From contig NZ_JAEHOB010000027.1 of assembly GCF_016464705.1 (NCBI RefSeq), positions 6,578 through 50,171 of the forward strand: a stretch of DNA of 43,594 bases. Reading direction: 5' to 3'. The translations under genes and the position numbers were made by a program. How positions within the stretch are numbered: the stretch's first letter is position 1; every line of letters starts with the position of its first letter. Below, in pieces: positions 8,448 through 17,172 of this stretch. The notes under the pieces were generated by a model that saw only the letters and a program-made list of their open reading frames with translations, had not been told where the DNA came from and ran no database searches. This DNA comes from Qaidamihabitans albus (GTDB lineage Bacteria > Actinomycetota > Actinomycetes > Mycobacteriales > Pseudonocardiaceae).

Positions 8448-10019
8448 ATGTACCCCACAGGACGATTTCCCCTCGGTTCGGCTCTGTCGCGCCGCACGCT
8501 GCTCGGCGGCCTCTCGGCCCTCGGGCTGGCCAACGTGGTCGGCTGCCGCTCGGCCGTCGAGGAAAGCGGCCAGGGCGGCGGGGCGACGAAGCCCGTCCGC
8601 GGCGGCACGCTGGTCACGACGGTGGCGGCGGAGCCGGTGCCCGGGGCGTACTTCACCGGCCGTCCCGGCAACATCTTCTGGTGCCGCAACGTCCTCGAGA
8701 CCCTGTTGATCCTCGATGAGAACGACAAGAGGATTCCGTTGCTGGCCACCGAATGGTCGCTGTCCGAGGGAAACCAGACGTTCACCGCGAAACTGCGTGA
8801 GGGTGTGACGTTCCACTCCGGGCGGCCGTTCACGGCTGACGACGTCGTGTTCAGCTTCGAGCGGGAGATGGCGGGCGACGGGCTGGCCTCCTTCAACGGC
8901 GCGATGGAGGGCTGGCAGGTGAAGGCGACGGGTGAGCACGAGGTGACCATCACCTCGCCCAGGCCGTTGCAGGAGATCGTGTGGCCCATTCTCGACGTCA
9001 CGCCGATCATCGACAAGGAGACCTACCAGGGGCTCGACGACGGCTCGAAGGTCATCGGCACCGGCCCGTTCGTGTGGTCGAGCTACCAGGCGGGCACCGA
9101 GCTCAAGATGACGCGCAACGACTCCTACTGGGCGGACGGCCTGCCCTACCTGGACGGTGTCGAGATCACGGTGATCAAGGACTCCACCGCGGAGCTGGCG
9201 GCGTTGCGTTCGGGAAGGGTCCAGATCGCCGGCGGGCTGAGCACCGTGGACACGCAGACGATCACCAGCGGCGACTCGTTCGACCTGGTCGCCCACCACG
9301 GGCTCCTCTACGGGATGGGCTTCGACGTCAGCCAGCCGCCCTTCGACAAGGTGGACCTGCGCCACGCGGTCGCCTACGCGATCGATCGTGACCGCATCAA
9401 CAACCAGGTCATGGGTGGTCTCGCGAGCTCGCCCAGCCTGCCATGGGGCGAGGACGCGACCGGCTACCCTGCGGAGCTGGCCAACACCTACACCTACGAT
9501 CCGGACAAGGCGCGGCAGCTGGTCCAGAAGGCCGGCGCGACGGGCGCGCAGTTCACGATCGCGCTCCACAACCAGCCCGTCCCGCGCCGGATCTACGAGA
9601 TCATCGCGCGTAACCTGTCCGATGTGGGCTTGCGGCCGTCACCGCGGGAGCTCTCGATCGCCGACTTCGAACCGCTGCGGTCCACGGGCAAGCTCGGTCC
9701 CGCGTACCTCATCTGGTCCGCGACCGCTGGGCTGCCGCCCGCGCTCATGGTCGACGCCCTGACCGAGCTTCGCCCGTCCGGCAACTCGCAGAACTACAGC
9801 GACGAGAAGTACGCGCGCCTCGCTCAGGCGCTGATCGACAGTTCGGACGAGAGCACGACCGCGACGAGGTTGCGGGCGCTGTCGCAGAAGGTGCTCGACG
9901 ACGCGTTCTTCGTCCCCTACTCCATCACGCCCATCACCAACGCCCGTGCCAGCTCTGTGCGGGACGTCGTCATCGGCCGCTACGGGCGTACCTTCCGGAC
10001 GGCCTACCTCGCGAAGTGA
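8448..10019 (+). CDS. ABC transporter substrate-binding lipoprotein (SBP family 5, DppA/OppA type)
   Basis: A 523-residue extracytoplasmic solute receptor. The N-terminus has a twin-arginine signal SRRTLLGG (residues 14-21), a hydrophobic stretch and a lipobox VVGC with Cys33 as the lipidated residue, so it is probably exported folded by Tat and anchored outside. Family 5 signatures follow: ATEWSLSEGNQTFTAKLREG, VTFHSGRPFTADDVVFSFER and GTGPFVWSSYQAGTELKM. The ATG at 8448 follows GTGAGGTGG by seven bases. Family 5 receptors bind peptides, nickel, opines or oligosaccharides. Next to GH3 and sulfatases a sulfated oligosaccharide or glycoside is the best guess. Two permeases and a double ATPase follow directly. 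Confidence 0.93.
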   Translation: MYPTGRFPLGSALSRRTLLGGLSALGLANVVGCRSAVEESGQGGGATKPVRGGTLVTTVAAEPVPGAYFTGRPGNIFWCRNVLETLLILDENDKRIPLLATEWSLSEGNQTFTAKLREGVTFHSGRPFTADDVVFSFEREMAGDGLASFNGAMEGWQVKATGEHEVTITSPRPLQEIVWPILDVTPIIDKETYQGLDDGSKVIGTGPFVWSSYQAGTELKMTRNDSYWADGLPYLDGVEITVIKDSTAELAALRSGRVQIAGGLSTVDTQTITSGDSFDLVAHHGLLYGMGFDVSQPPFDKVDLRHAVAYAIDRDRINNQVMGGLASSPSLPWGEDATGYPAELANTYTYDPDKARQLVQKAGATGAQFTIALHNQPVPRRIYEIIARNLSDVGLRPSPRELSIADFEPLRSTGKLGPAYLIWSATAGLPPALMVDALTELRPSGNSQNYSDEKYARLAQALIDSSDESTTATRLRALSQKVLDDAFFVPYSITPITNARASSVRDVVIGRYGRTFRTAYLAK

Positions 10020-10026
10020 GTTTTCG

Positions 10027-10974
10027 ATGATCCGCTTCCTGTTGCGACGCTTGCCGTCCGTTGTATTCGTGTTGCTGACGACGACGGTCATCGCGTTCCT
10101 GCTGCCGCGCCTGGCGCCCGGCGACCCCGCCGCCGTCGCGGCGGGGCCCGAGGCCACCCAGCAGCAGATCGCCGCGATCCGGGCCGAGATGGGGCTGAAC
10201 CGGCCGCTCGTCGAGCAGTACTTCGACTGGCTCGGCGGACTGCTCACCGGCAACCTCGGCGAGTCGTATCAGTTCCACCGCCCCGTTTCCGAGCTGATCG
10301 GCGCGCGGCTGGGGAGTACAGTCGAGCTGACGGTCGCCGCCACGCTCATCATGATCGTGGCCGGCGTCGGCGTCGGCGTCTTCGGCGGGTCAGCACGCTC
10401 GCGGCTGTCCCGGTTCACCGCCGACGCGACAAGCACGGGAATGCTGGCGATGCCACCGTTCCTCGCCGGGCTGCTGCTGGTGATCCTCCTGGGCGTGACC
10501 TTCCGCGTGCTCCCGATCAGCGGCGAGGTGGCGGTACTGGACGATCCGGTGATCGGGCTGCAGTACCTGGTCCTGCCCGCCGTGGCGCTCGCGGTGCCGA
10601 TGTCCGGCGGCATCGCCATGCTCGTGCAGTCCTCGATGGACAACGCGTGGCGGCAGGACTATGTGGACCTCGCGGTCGCGAAGGGGGTGGGGCGGCGGCG
10701 CATCACCGCGCGGCACGTGGTCCGGAACAGCCTCGGCCCCGCGGTCGTGGCGATCGGCATCCGCTTCGGCGAGATGCTGGCCGGTGCCGTCGTCATCGAG
10801 ATGATCTTCGCGAGGAACGGGCTCGGGCAGCTGGCGGTGTCGAGCGTGCAGAGCGCCGACTACAACGTGGTTCAGGTGATCATCGTCGGCGCCGTGGTGA
10901 TCGCGGTGGTCGTGCAGCTGCTCACCGAGATCGCGATGGCCACGCTGGACCCGCGAGTCCGGTTGGGAGTGTGA
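10027..10974 (+). CDS. ABC transporter permease, DppB/OppB type
   Basis: A 315-residue inner-membrane permease with about six transmembrane segments. The first is RRLPSVVFVLLTTTVIAFLL, followed by the typical RLAPGDPAA of the DppB family. The coupling (EAA) loop is VDLAVAKGVGRRRITARHVV. The ATG at 10027 lies seven bases after the binding-protein stop; the ribosome binding site is weak, so coupling to upstream translation is likely. A longer reading from 9946 overlaps the binding protein and is not credible. It should form a heterodimeric channel with the next gene product. Confidence 0.93.
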   Translation: MIRFLLRRLPSVVFVLLTTTVIAFLLPRLAPGDPAAVAAGPEATQQQIAAIRAEMGLNRPLVEQYFDWLGGLLTGNLGESYQFHRPVSELIGARLGSTVELTVAATLIMIVAGVGVGVFGGSARSRLSRFTADATSTGMLAMPPFLAGLLLVILLGVTFRVLPISGEVAVLDDPVIGLQYLVLPAVALAVPMSGGIAMLVQSSMDNAWRQDYVDLAVAKGVGRRRITARHVVRNSLGPAVVAIGIRFGEMLAGAVVIEMIFARNGLGQLAVSSVQSADYNVVQVIIVGAVVIAVVVQLLTEIAMATLDPRVRLGV

Positions 10975-10978
10975 CGCC

Positions 10979-11848
10979 ATGACAACCGATACCGAGACGA
11001 CGAGCGGCGCGGCGCGCCGTGAGAGCGGCGGCGCGGTGAGGCGTTACCTCGCGGCGTTGCGCACGCCGCGGGGCGCGATCGGGGCCGGGCTGCTGGGTCT
11101 GCTCGTGCTGCTGGCCGTGCTGGCGCCGGTGCTGTTCCCCGGCGGGTACGACGACCAGGGCGACAACGCACTGGCCGGCGCGTCCGGAGCGCACTGGATG
11201 GGCACCGACGAGCTCGGCCGGGACATCGTCGCGCGCACGATCTTCGGCCTGCGCACGGACCTGACCCTGCTGTTGACCGCCGTGCCGGCGAGCGCGGTCA
11301 TCGGGACGTTGATGGGGCTCGCCGGGGTGATCTCGCGGTGGCTCGGTGCCGGTATGCAGCGGCTGCTCGACGTCATCCTCGGGTTCCCCGGGATCGTGCT
11401 CGGCATGAGCGTCGTGCTGGTCCTCGGGACTGGCTGGTCGGCGCTGTTCGTTTCCATCCTCGTCATCGGGTTGCCGCTGTTCGGCCGTCAGGCCAGGGCG
11501 GGGTTGCAGGTCGAGCAGGAACGCGAGTACGTGCTGGCCGCGCGGGTGCTCGGCGTGCGCCGCCGGACCGTGCTGACCCGGCACGTGCTGCCGAACATCG
11601 TCGACCCGATCGTGGTCAACGCCGCCGTATACATGGTGGTGGCGGTCTTCATCGAGGCCGGCCTGAGCATCGTCGGGCTCGGTATTCAACCGCCGATCCC
11701 TTCGCTGGGCGCGATGCTCAACACCGGCGCCCGCTACCTCGAGGTCCACCCCGCTTATGTGATGGGCCCCGGCCTGGTGTTGCTGTTGCTCACGCTGGCC
11801 TTCACTCTCCTGTCCAACGCACTGAACAAGGCGGTGCTTCGCCGATGA
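10979..11848 (+). CDS. ABC transporter permease, DppC/OppC type
   Basis: A 289-residue permease of the DppC class. An N-terminal segment ends in one transmembrane helix (AIGAGLLGLLVLLAVLAPVL), then a periplasmic-side motif HWMGTDELGRDIVARTIFGL that is diagnostic of DppC/OppC, then five further helices. The coupling loop is REYVLAARVLGVRRRTVLTR. The ATG at 10979 lies four bases after the previous stop, with GGGAG at 10964-10968. It ends in an ATGA overlap with the ATPase gene. It pairs with the DppB-type protein to make the import pore. Confidence 0.93.
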   Translation: MTTDTETTSGAARRESGGAVRRYLAALRTPRGAIGAGLLGLLVLLAVLAPVLFPGGYDDQGDNALAGASGAHWMGTDELGRDIVARTIFGLRTDLTLLLTAVPASAVIGTLMGLAGVISRWLGAGMQRLLDVILGFPGIVLGMSVVLVLGTGWSALFVSILVIGLPLFGRQARAGLQVEQEREYVLAARVLGVRRRTVLTRHVLPNIVDPIVVNAAVYMVVAVFIEAGLSIVGLGIQPPIPSLGAMLNTGARYLEVHPAYVMGPGLVLLLLTLAFTLLSNALNKAVLRR

Positions 11849-13923
11849 ACGCCGTTCCGCAGACCATCGTTCCCGAGACGCGACACGACGAGGAGAACGC
11901 ACTGTTGGAGGTGCGCGGGCTGCGCACCGAGTTCCGGGCCGCGGGCGGCACGGTATGCGCGGTCAACGACGTCAGCCTGGCCGTGCGGCGGGGAAAGGTT
12001 CTCGGCGTGGTCGGGGAGTCCGGCTCCGGAAAGTCGGTGACCGCGCGCTCGATCCTGCGGATGGTCCCCGAACCTGGCCGGGTCGTCGGTGGCGAGGTCC
12101 TGTTCGAAGGGCGGGACCTGCTCGGACTGTCCGAACCGAACATGCGTGCCCTGCGGGGTAGCGAGATCGCGATGGTCTTCCAGGACCCGCAGTCCGCGCT
12201 GAACCCGGTGCTCACGGTCGGCTACCAGGTCGCCGAGGCGCTCATCGTGCACGGGGTGGACCGGCGGACGGCCCGTCGCCGGGCGCTGGAGCTGTTGCAG
12301 CAGGTGGGCATCCCGGACGCCGAGCGGCGGATCGACGACTACCCGTACCAGTTCTCCGGCGGTATGCGGCAGCGCGTCGTGATAGCCATCGCGCTCGCCG
12401 GCTCGCCGTCTTTGCTGATCGCCGACGAGCCGACCACGGCACTCGACGTCACGATCCAGGCGCAGATTCTGCGACTGCTCGGCAGGCTGCGCGACGAGCT
12501 GGACATCGCCGTGCTGATGATCACGCATGACATGGGCGTGGTCGCGGAGACGTGTGACGACGTCGTGGTGATGTACGGCGGCCGGGTCGTCGAGCAGGGA
12601 CCCGCTGAGATGATCTTCTCCCGGCAGGAACACCCCTATACGGCGGACCTGCTCAAGGCGATGCCGCGGATGGACGAGGACGGCATGCGGAGACTGCCCG
12701 CCATTCCCGGCGCACCGCCCGATCCGGCGGCGCTGCCGTCTGGGTGTGCGTTCCACCCGCGCTGCCGCCTGGCCGAGGACGAGTGCCGCACCACCGTGCC
12801 CGAGTTGGCGCCCCGGGGCGGTACGGGGCAGGCGGCCGCGTGCTGGGTCACCGGGCGCGGTGCGGCGATCCCGCCGCTCGACCGCGCGCCCGCCGACGGC
12901 GGCGACCGGCCGGGCCCCGGCGGCACGTCGCTGCTGTCGGTGGAGAACGTGCGCGTGAACGTCGCCTCGGAGCGCAGGAGCCTGTTCGGCAGGCCCGACC
13001 CGGTGTACGCGGTGGACGGGGTGAGCCTCTCCGTCGCGGGTGGCGAGACCGTGGGCCTGGTCGGCGAGTCGGGGTGCGGCAAGTCGACGCTCGCCCGCAC
13101 GATCGTCGGGATCAATCGGCCCGCGGAGGGCACCGTGCGGGTCGGCCCGGACGGCGTGGACGCGTTCACCGGCGCGGGCACCCGGCCGCTGCGGTCGACG
13201 GTGCAGTACGTGTTCCAGGACCCGTACGCCTCGCTCAACCCCCGTCGCACCGTGCGGCAGTCGCTCGGCGAGGCGCTGGAGATGCGCGGGGTGCCGCGCG
13301 GCGCGCGCGCCGCCGAGGCGAGCGAGCTGATGCGGCGCGTGGGCTTGAACGAAGGGTACCTCGACCGGTATCCGCACGCGTTCTCGGGCGGCCAGCGGCA
13401 GCGGATCGGGATCGCCAGGGCGCTCGCCGTCCAGCCGAAGGTCCTGATCTGCGACGAACCGGTGTCGGCGCTGGACGTGTCGATCCAGGCGCAGATCATC
13501 AACCTGCTGGAGTCGCTGCGCGACGACCTCGGCCTCGGCTACCTGTTCATCGCCCACGACCTGTCCGTGGTACGGCACCTCTCGGACCGGGTCGCGGTGA
13601 TGTACCTGGGCAAGATCGTCGAGACCGGACCGGTCGATGCGGTGTACTCCTCACCGCAGCATCCGTACACGGTCGCGCTGATGTCGTCGTCACCCGCGCC
13701 CGATACCACGGCGCGCGACCGAGAGCGGATCGTGCTCACCGGAGACCTGCCCAGCCCGAAGAACCCGCCGTCGGGCTGCCGGTTCCGCACGCGCTGCCCC
13801 ATCGGGCCGCTGACCCACCCCGAACGGCGGATCTGCGCGGAGGAGGAGCCCCCGCTCGCCGAGACACCCCACGGCCAGCTGGCCGCGTGCCACTTCGCGA
13901 GTGAGATGGCGGTGCTGTCGTGA
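11845..13923 (+). CDS. Fused double ATP-binding subunit of the ABC importer (DppD-DppF type)
   Basis: A 692-residue protein with two complete nucleotide-binding domains that are usually separate polypeptides. Domain 1 has Walker A GESGSGKS (57-64), Q-loop [11 protein letters not shown], signature FSGGMRQRV and Walker [14 protein letters not shown]. Domain 2 has GESGCGKS (407-414), [29 protein letters not shown] and [13 protein letters not shown]. Each domain ends with the oligopeptide-transporter C-terminal segment, seen as [15 protein letters not shown] and [11 protein letters not shown]. All catalytic elements look intact. Start is ATG 11845 in a four-base overlap with the permease stop. 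Such fusions are common in actinomycetes. It powers uptake of the solute bound by the upstream lipoprotein. Confidence 0.94.
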   Translation: MNAVPQTIVPETRHDEENALLEVRGLRTEFRAAGGTVCAVNDVSLAVRRGKVLGVVGESGSGKSVTARSILRMVPEPGRVVGGEVLFEGRDLLGLSEPNMRALRGSEIAMVFQDPQSALNPVLTVGYQVAEALIVHGVDRRTARRRALELLQQVGIPDAERRIDDYPYQFSGGMRQRVVIAIALAGSPSLLIADEPTTALDVTIQAQILRLLGRLRDELDIAVLMITHDMGVVAETCDDVVVMYGGRVVEQGPAEMIFSRQEHPYTADLLKAMPRMDEDGMRRLPAIPGAPPDPAALPSGCAFHPRCRLAEDECRTTVPELAPRGGTGQAAACWVTGRGAAIPPLDRAPADGGDRPGPGGTSLLSVENVRVNVASERRSLFGRPDPVYAVDGVSLSVAGGETVGLVGESGCGKSTLARTIVGINRPAEGTVRVGPDGVDAFTGAGTRPLRSTVQYVFQDPYASLNPRRTVRQSLGEALEMRGVPRGARAAEASELMRRVGLNEGYLDRYPHAFSGGQRQRIGIARALAVQPKVLICDEPVSALDVSIQAQIINLLESLRDDLGLGYLFIAHDLSVVRHLSDRVAVMYLGKIVETGPVDAVYSSPQHPYTVALMSSSPAPDTTARDRERIVLTGDLPSPKNPPSGCRFRTRCPIGPLTHPERRICAEEEPPLAETPHGQLAACHFASEMAVLS

Positions 13924-13961
13924 GTGAGAAACCGGGTTCTGACGCGGCTGAACACTCACGA
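13919..13961. repeat. 43-nt hairpin repeat, copy A
   Basis: Terminal arms GTCGTGAGTG (13917-13926) and CACTCACGAC (13953-13962) pair perfectly over ten bases around a 26-base middle. The element overlaps the stop codon of the ABC ATPase gene. A second copy lies at 34357-34399; the two are the same length and match at 35 of 43 positions by eye. It may act as a terminator or attenuator before the sulfatase genes, or be one member of a dispersed family of intergenic hairpins. Confidence 0.7.
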
Positions 13962-13981
13962 CCCTGTGGAGGTTGGATCTG

Positions 13982-15541
13982 ATGCGCATCATCTACGTCG
14001 ACGTCGACACGCTGCGAGCCGACCATACCGAGCCCTACGGCTACCAGCGGCCCACCACCCCGAATCTGCGGGCGCTCGCCGGGAAGTCCGTGGTGTTCGA
14101 CCGCTACTACTGCTCCGACTCACCGTGCCTGCCGTCGCGGACCGCCCTGATGAGCGGCCAGTTCGGCATCACCAACGGCGTAATCGGGCATTTCGGTGAG
14201 GCGGCCCGGTTCCGGCTCGATGCCGGGCACGGGCCCGATCCGCACCGGCCGCTGCTCGGGCAGCAGCTCGAAAGGCACGGCTACTACACGGCGGCCGTGT
14301 CGATGTTCGCCGAACGGCACCGCGCCTACCACTTCTGCGGCAACTTCCGCGAGATGATCCGCGCGACCAGTGAGATCAACGACGAGCAGGCCCACGACGT
14401 GAACCGGGCGGCCATCGACTGGCTGCGCAGGCACGCGCACGAGGACGACTGGTACCTGCACCTGACCTACTGGGAGCCGCACACCGGATACCTCACCGGT
14501 CCGCAGTGGACGGAGCGCGCCGCCGCGTCGGGTCCGCCGCCGTCCTGGCCCGACCAGGCGGCCATCGACGGGCACGCCGAGGTGTACGGGCCGCGCAGCG
14601 CGCTCGACCTGCACTACTTCGCGGTGCCGAGGACGTCGTCGGTGCCGGACACCATGCCCGACGCCATCCGGACCCGAGCGGACTTCGAGCACCTGATCAA
14701 CGGGTTCGACGGCGCCGTCATGTACTGGGACCACTACTTCGGTCAGCTCCTTGCGACGCTGGAGGAGCTGGACATCGCCGGCGACACGGCGATCATCGTC
14801 AGCGCCGACCACGGCGAGTCGTTCGGGGAGAACGGCTCCTACGCCGAGCACGGGCTGGCCAACGAGCCAACACACCGCCTCCCGCTCGTCGTCTACTGGC
14901 CGGGCGTCACCGACACCCTCTCGGAGGACGCCCGCCGGTGCGACTCCCTGCTGTACAACATCGACCTCGCGCCGACCCTGTGCGAGCTGCTCGGTATCCC
15001 GGTGCCCGATGGCTGGCAGGGCACGTCGTTCGCTCCGGCGGTCCGCGGTGAGCGCATCGGTTCCCGGGAGTACCTGGTGTTCGGGCACGGCGCGCACACC
15101 TACCAGCGGGCCGTGCGCACCCGGGACCACCTCTACGTCCGCACCTATCACCCCGGCGCGTTCCGGGCCGAATGGGAGCAACTGTTCGACGTCAGCGCCG
15201 ACCCGTACCTGACACGTGACCTGCTGCCCGACGAGCCGGACCTGGCCGCGCGCATGCGAGGTCACCTGGCCGAATGGTGGGACTACTACGCGGGACGGCC
15301 GGGCGCGCTGCCCGACCCCATGCTGACCACGCTCCAGACCGGACCGACCTACTACAACGATCCGGTGCGCTACGCGGACCACCTGCGGCAGACCGGGCGC
15401 AGGGACCTGGCCGACGATCTCGAACAGCGGCTCGCCGCGACCACGCCGGTCACCCCCGTGTCCTGGCACGCGCCGGACGTCGCGTGGCCGCCGGGCCGGT
15501 TCGAACGGCTTGCCCGCAGGATGGGACGAGGCCAGTCGTGA
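13982..15541 (+). CDS. Type I sulfatase 2, C-L-P-S-R active site
   Basis: A 519-residue sulfatase. Cys49 in SDSPCLPSRTALMSGQFG is the formylglycine precursor. Metal-site motifs are MRIIYVDVDTLRADHTEPYG at the N-terminus and IIVSADHGESFGENG in the middle. The start is ATG 13982, with GGAGG at 13967-13971 ten bases upstream; an in-frame TTG at 13973 is too close to that site. There is no signal peptide, so it is likely cytoplasmic. It is separated from the ABC genes by 58 bases that hold the hairpin repeat, and its stop overlaps the GTG of the next sulfatase. It differs strongly in sequence from the other three sulfatases here, which suggests a different linkage or position preference. Confidence 0.92.
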   Translation: MRIIYVDVDTLRADHTEPYGYQRPTTPNLRALAGKSVVFDRYYCSDSPCLPSRTALMSGQFGITNGVIGHFGEAARFRLDAGHGPDPHRPLLGQQLERHGYYTAAVSMFAERHRAYHFCGNFREMIRATSEINDEQAHDVNRAAIDWLRRHAHEDDWYLHLTYWEPHTGYLTGPQWTERAAASGPPPSWPDQAAIDGHAEVYGPRSALDLHYFAVPRTSSVPDTMPDAIRTRADFEHLINGFDGAVMYWDHYFGQLLATLEELDIAGDTAIIVSADHGESFGENGSYAEHGLANEPTHRLPLVVYWPGVTDTLSEDARRCDSLLYNIDLAPTLCELLGIPVPDGWQGTSFAPAVRGERIGSREYLVFGHGAHTYQRAVRTRDHLYVRTYHPGAFRAEWEQLFDVSADPYLTRDLLPDEPDLAARMRGHLAEWWDYYAGRPGALPDPMLTTLQTGPTYYNDPVRYADHLRQTGRRDLADDLEQRLAATTPVTPVSWHAPDVAWPPGRFERLARRMGRGQS

Positions 15542-17136
15542 CCGCGGCGCGTCCCAACGTCGTGCTCGTGCTCGCCGACGACCTCGGCTACTCGGACCTC
15601 GGCTGCTACGGCAGCGAGATCCCCACCCCCAACCTGGACGCGCTCGCGCGCGACGGCGTCCGGCTCACCCGGTTCACCACGACGGCGCGGTGCAGCCCCT
15701 CCCGCGCATCGTTGCTGACCGGACTGCACCCGCACCAGGCCGGGATCGGCGAGCTGACGGGCGACGACGGACCCGGCGGGTACCCGGGCAGTCTCAACGA
15801 CCGCTGCGTGACCGCGGCCGAAGTGCTCGGCGCCGGCGGCTACACGACGTACCTGAGCGGGAAATGGCACGTGTCCCACGAGAAGCACCGCCCCTCGGTG
15901 GCGTGGCCGACCCGGCGCGGCTTCCAGCACTTCTACGGAACGCTGGACGGCGGCGGCAACTACTACGCGCCCAAGGGGCTGTGCCGCGGTGAGCGGGACG
16001 TGTCGCACGAGGCGGCGGAGGACCCGGACTTCTACTACACCGACGCCATCACCGACGCGGCCGTCGGCTACGTCCGCGACCACCGCGCCCGCTACGGGGA
16101 CCGGCCGTTCTTCTGCTACGTCGCCTATACGGCCCCGCACTTCCCCCTGCACGCGAGAGACGAGGACATCGCACGGCACGCGGGGAACTACCGCGAGGGC
16201 TGGGACGTTGTGCGGCAACGCCGGATCGACCGGATGCGCGAACTTGGGATCCTCGGCGAGAAAACCGAGGCCGCCCCGCGCGATCCGCAGGTATCCGCGT
16301 GGGAGGACACCCCGGACAAGGACTACGAGCAGCGGCGCATGGAGGTCTACGCGGCCATGGTCGAGGCCATGGACCGCGGCATCGGCCGGATCGTCGAGCA
16401 GCTGCGGCTCAGCGGCCAGCTCGACGACACGGTGTTCGTGTTCCTGTCCGACAACGGCGGGTGCGCCGAGGAGGTGTCTCCCCGGCTCGGCGGCGACCGC
16501 GGCCCGAAGATCATCCCCGCCGCCACCACCGACGGCAGGCCGGTGTACGTAGGGAGACAGCCGGACCACCCGCCCGGCGGCGAGGACACGTTCGCCTTCT
16601 GCGGCCCGCAGTGGGCGCACGTGTCCAACGCGCCGTTCCGGCTGCACAAGCGCTGGGTGCACGAGGGCGGCATCGCCTCGCCGTTCATCGTGCACTGGCC
16701 GCGCGGGCTCGGCGAGCGTGCCGGGACCCTGTGCGACGCCCCGCACTACCTGCCGGACGTGCTGCCCACGCTGCTGGAGGCAACCGGCGCCGAGTATCCG
16801 GGGCTCGACCGCGATGTGCTGCCACCGGAGGGCGTGAGCATGCTCGGCTCGCTGCGCGGCGCGCCAGGTGACGACGAGCGCTGCCAGTTCTACGAGCACC
16901 TCGGAAACGCCGCCGTGCGGCGCGGCGACTGGAAGCTCGTGCGCGACTACCCGGGCGACTGGGAGCTCTACGACGTGACCGCCGACCCCACGGAGCTGCA
17001 CGACCTGGCAGGAGAGCGGCCCGGGCTCGTGCGCGAACTCGCCTACGCCTGGGCGGAATGGGCGGCCCGCTGCGGCGTGGTGCCCCGCGAGCGCATCGTC
17101 GAGCTCAGCCGCTGGGGTATCGCGCAACCGGACTAG
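15538..17136 (+). CDS. Type I sulfatase 3 (arylsulfatase AtsA-like), C-S-P-S-R active site
   Basis: A 532-residue sulfatase. The motif TTTARCSPSRASLLTGLHPH places the formylglycine precursor at Cys52. RPNVVLVLADDLGYSDLGCY gives the double aspartate of the calcium site, YLSGKWHV the conserved lysine/histidine, and FVFLSDNGGCAEE the second metal motif. These are the classic features of the arylsulfatase A/AtsA group. The GTG start at 15538 overlaps the previous stop (GTGA). No export signal is visible. Translationally coupled to sulfatase 2, it acts in the same cytoplasmic step, removing sulfate from an imported substrate. Confidence 0.93.
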   Translation: MTAARPNVVLVLADDLGYSDLGCYGSEIPTPNLDALARDGVRLTRFTTTARCSPSRASLLTGLHPHQAGIGELTGDDGPGGYPGSLNDRCVTAAEVLGAGGYTTYLSGKWHVSHEKHRPSVAWPTRRGFQHFYGTLDGGGNYYAPKGLCRGERDVSHEAAEDPDFYYTDAITDAAVGYVRDHRARYGDRPFFCYVAYTAPHFPLHARDEDIARHAGNYREGWDVVRQRRIDRMRELGILGEKTEAAPRDPQVSAWEDTPDKDYEQRRMEVYAAMVEAMDRGIGRIVEQLRLSGQLDDTVFVFLSDNGGCAEEVSPRLGGDRGPKIIPAATTDGRPVYVGRQPDHPPGGEDTFAFCGPQWAHVSNAPFRLHKRWVHEGGIASPFIVHWPRGLGERAGTLCDAPHYLPDVLPTLLEATGAEYPGLDRDVLPPEGVSMLGSLRGAPGDDERCQFYEHLGNAAVRRGDWKLVRDYPGDWELYDVTADPTELHDLAGERPGLVRELAYAWAEWAARCGVVPRERIVELSRWGIAQPD

Positions 17137-17172
17137 CGCTCAGTGTTAGTGCTGGGCGAAACGAGGAGGAAC

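Noticed and set aside
5862-9569. 1235-codon open reading frame on the minus strand opposite TetR, GH3 and the binding protein
   Set aside because: It is antisense to three genes with clear family motifs and has no recognisable domain. Long antisense readings are normal in DNA of this GC content.
13973-13981. TTG start for sulfatase 2
   Set aside because: It lies one base after GGAGG, too close for initiation; ATG at 13982 has better spacing and starts directly at the conserved first strand.
14120-15469. 449-codon minus-strand reading opposite sulfatase 2
   Set aside because: Shadow of a sulfatase gene with intact active-site and metal motifs; no own ribosome binding site or family match.
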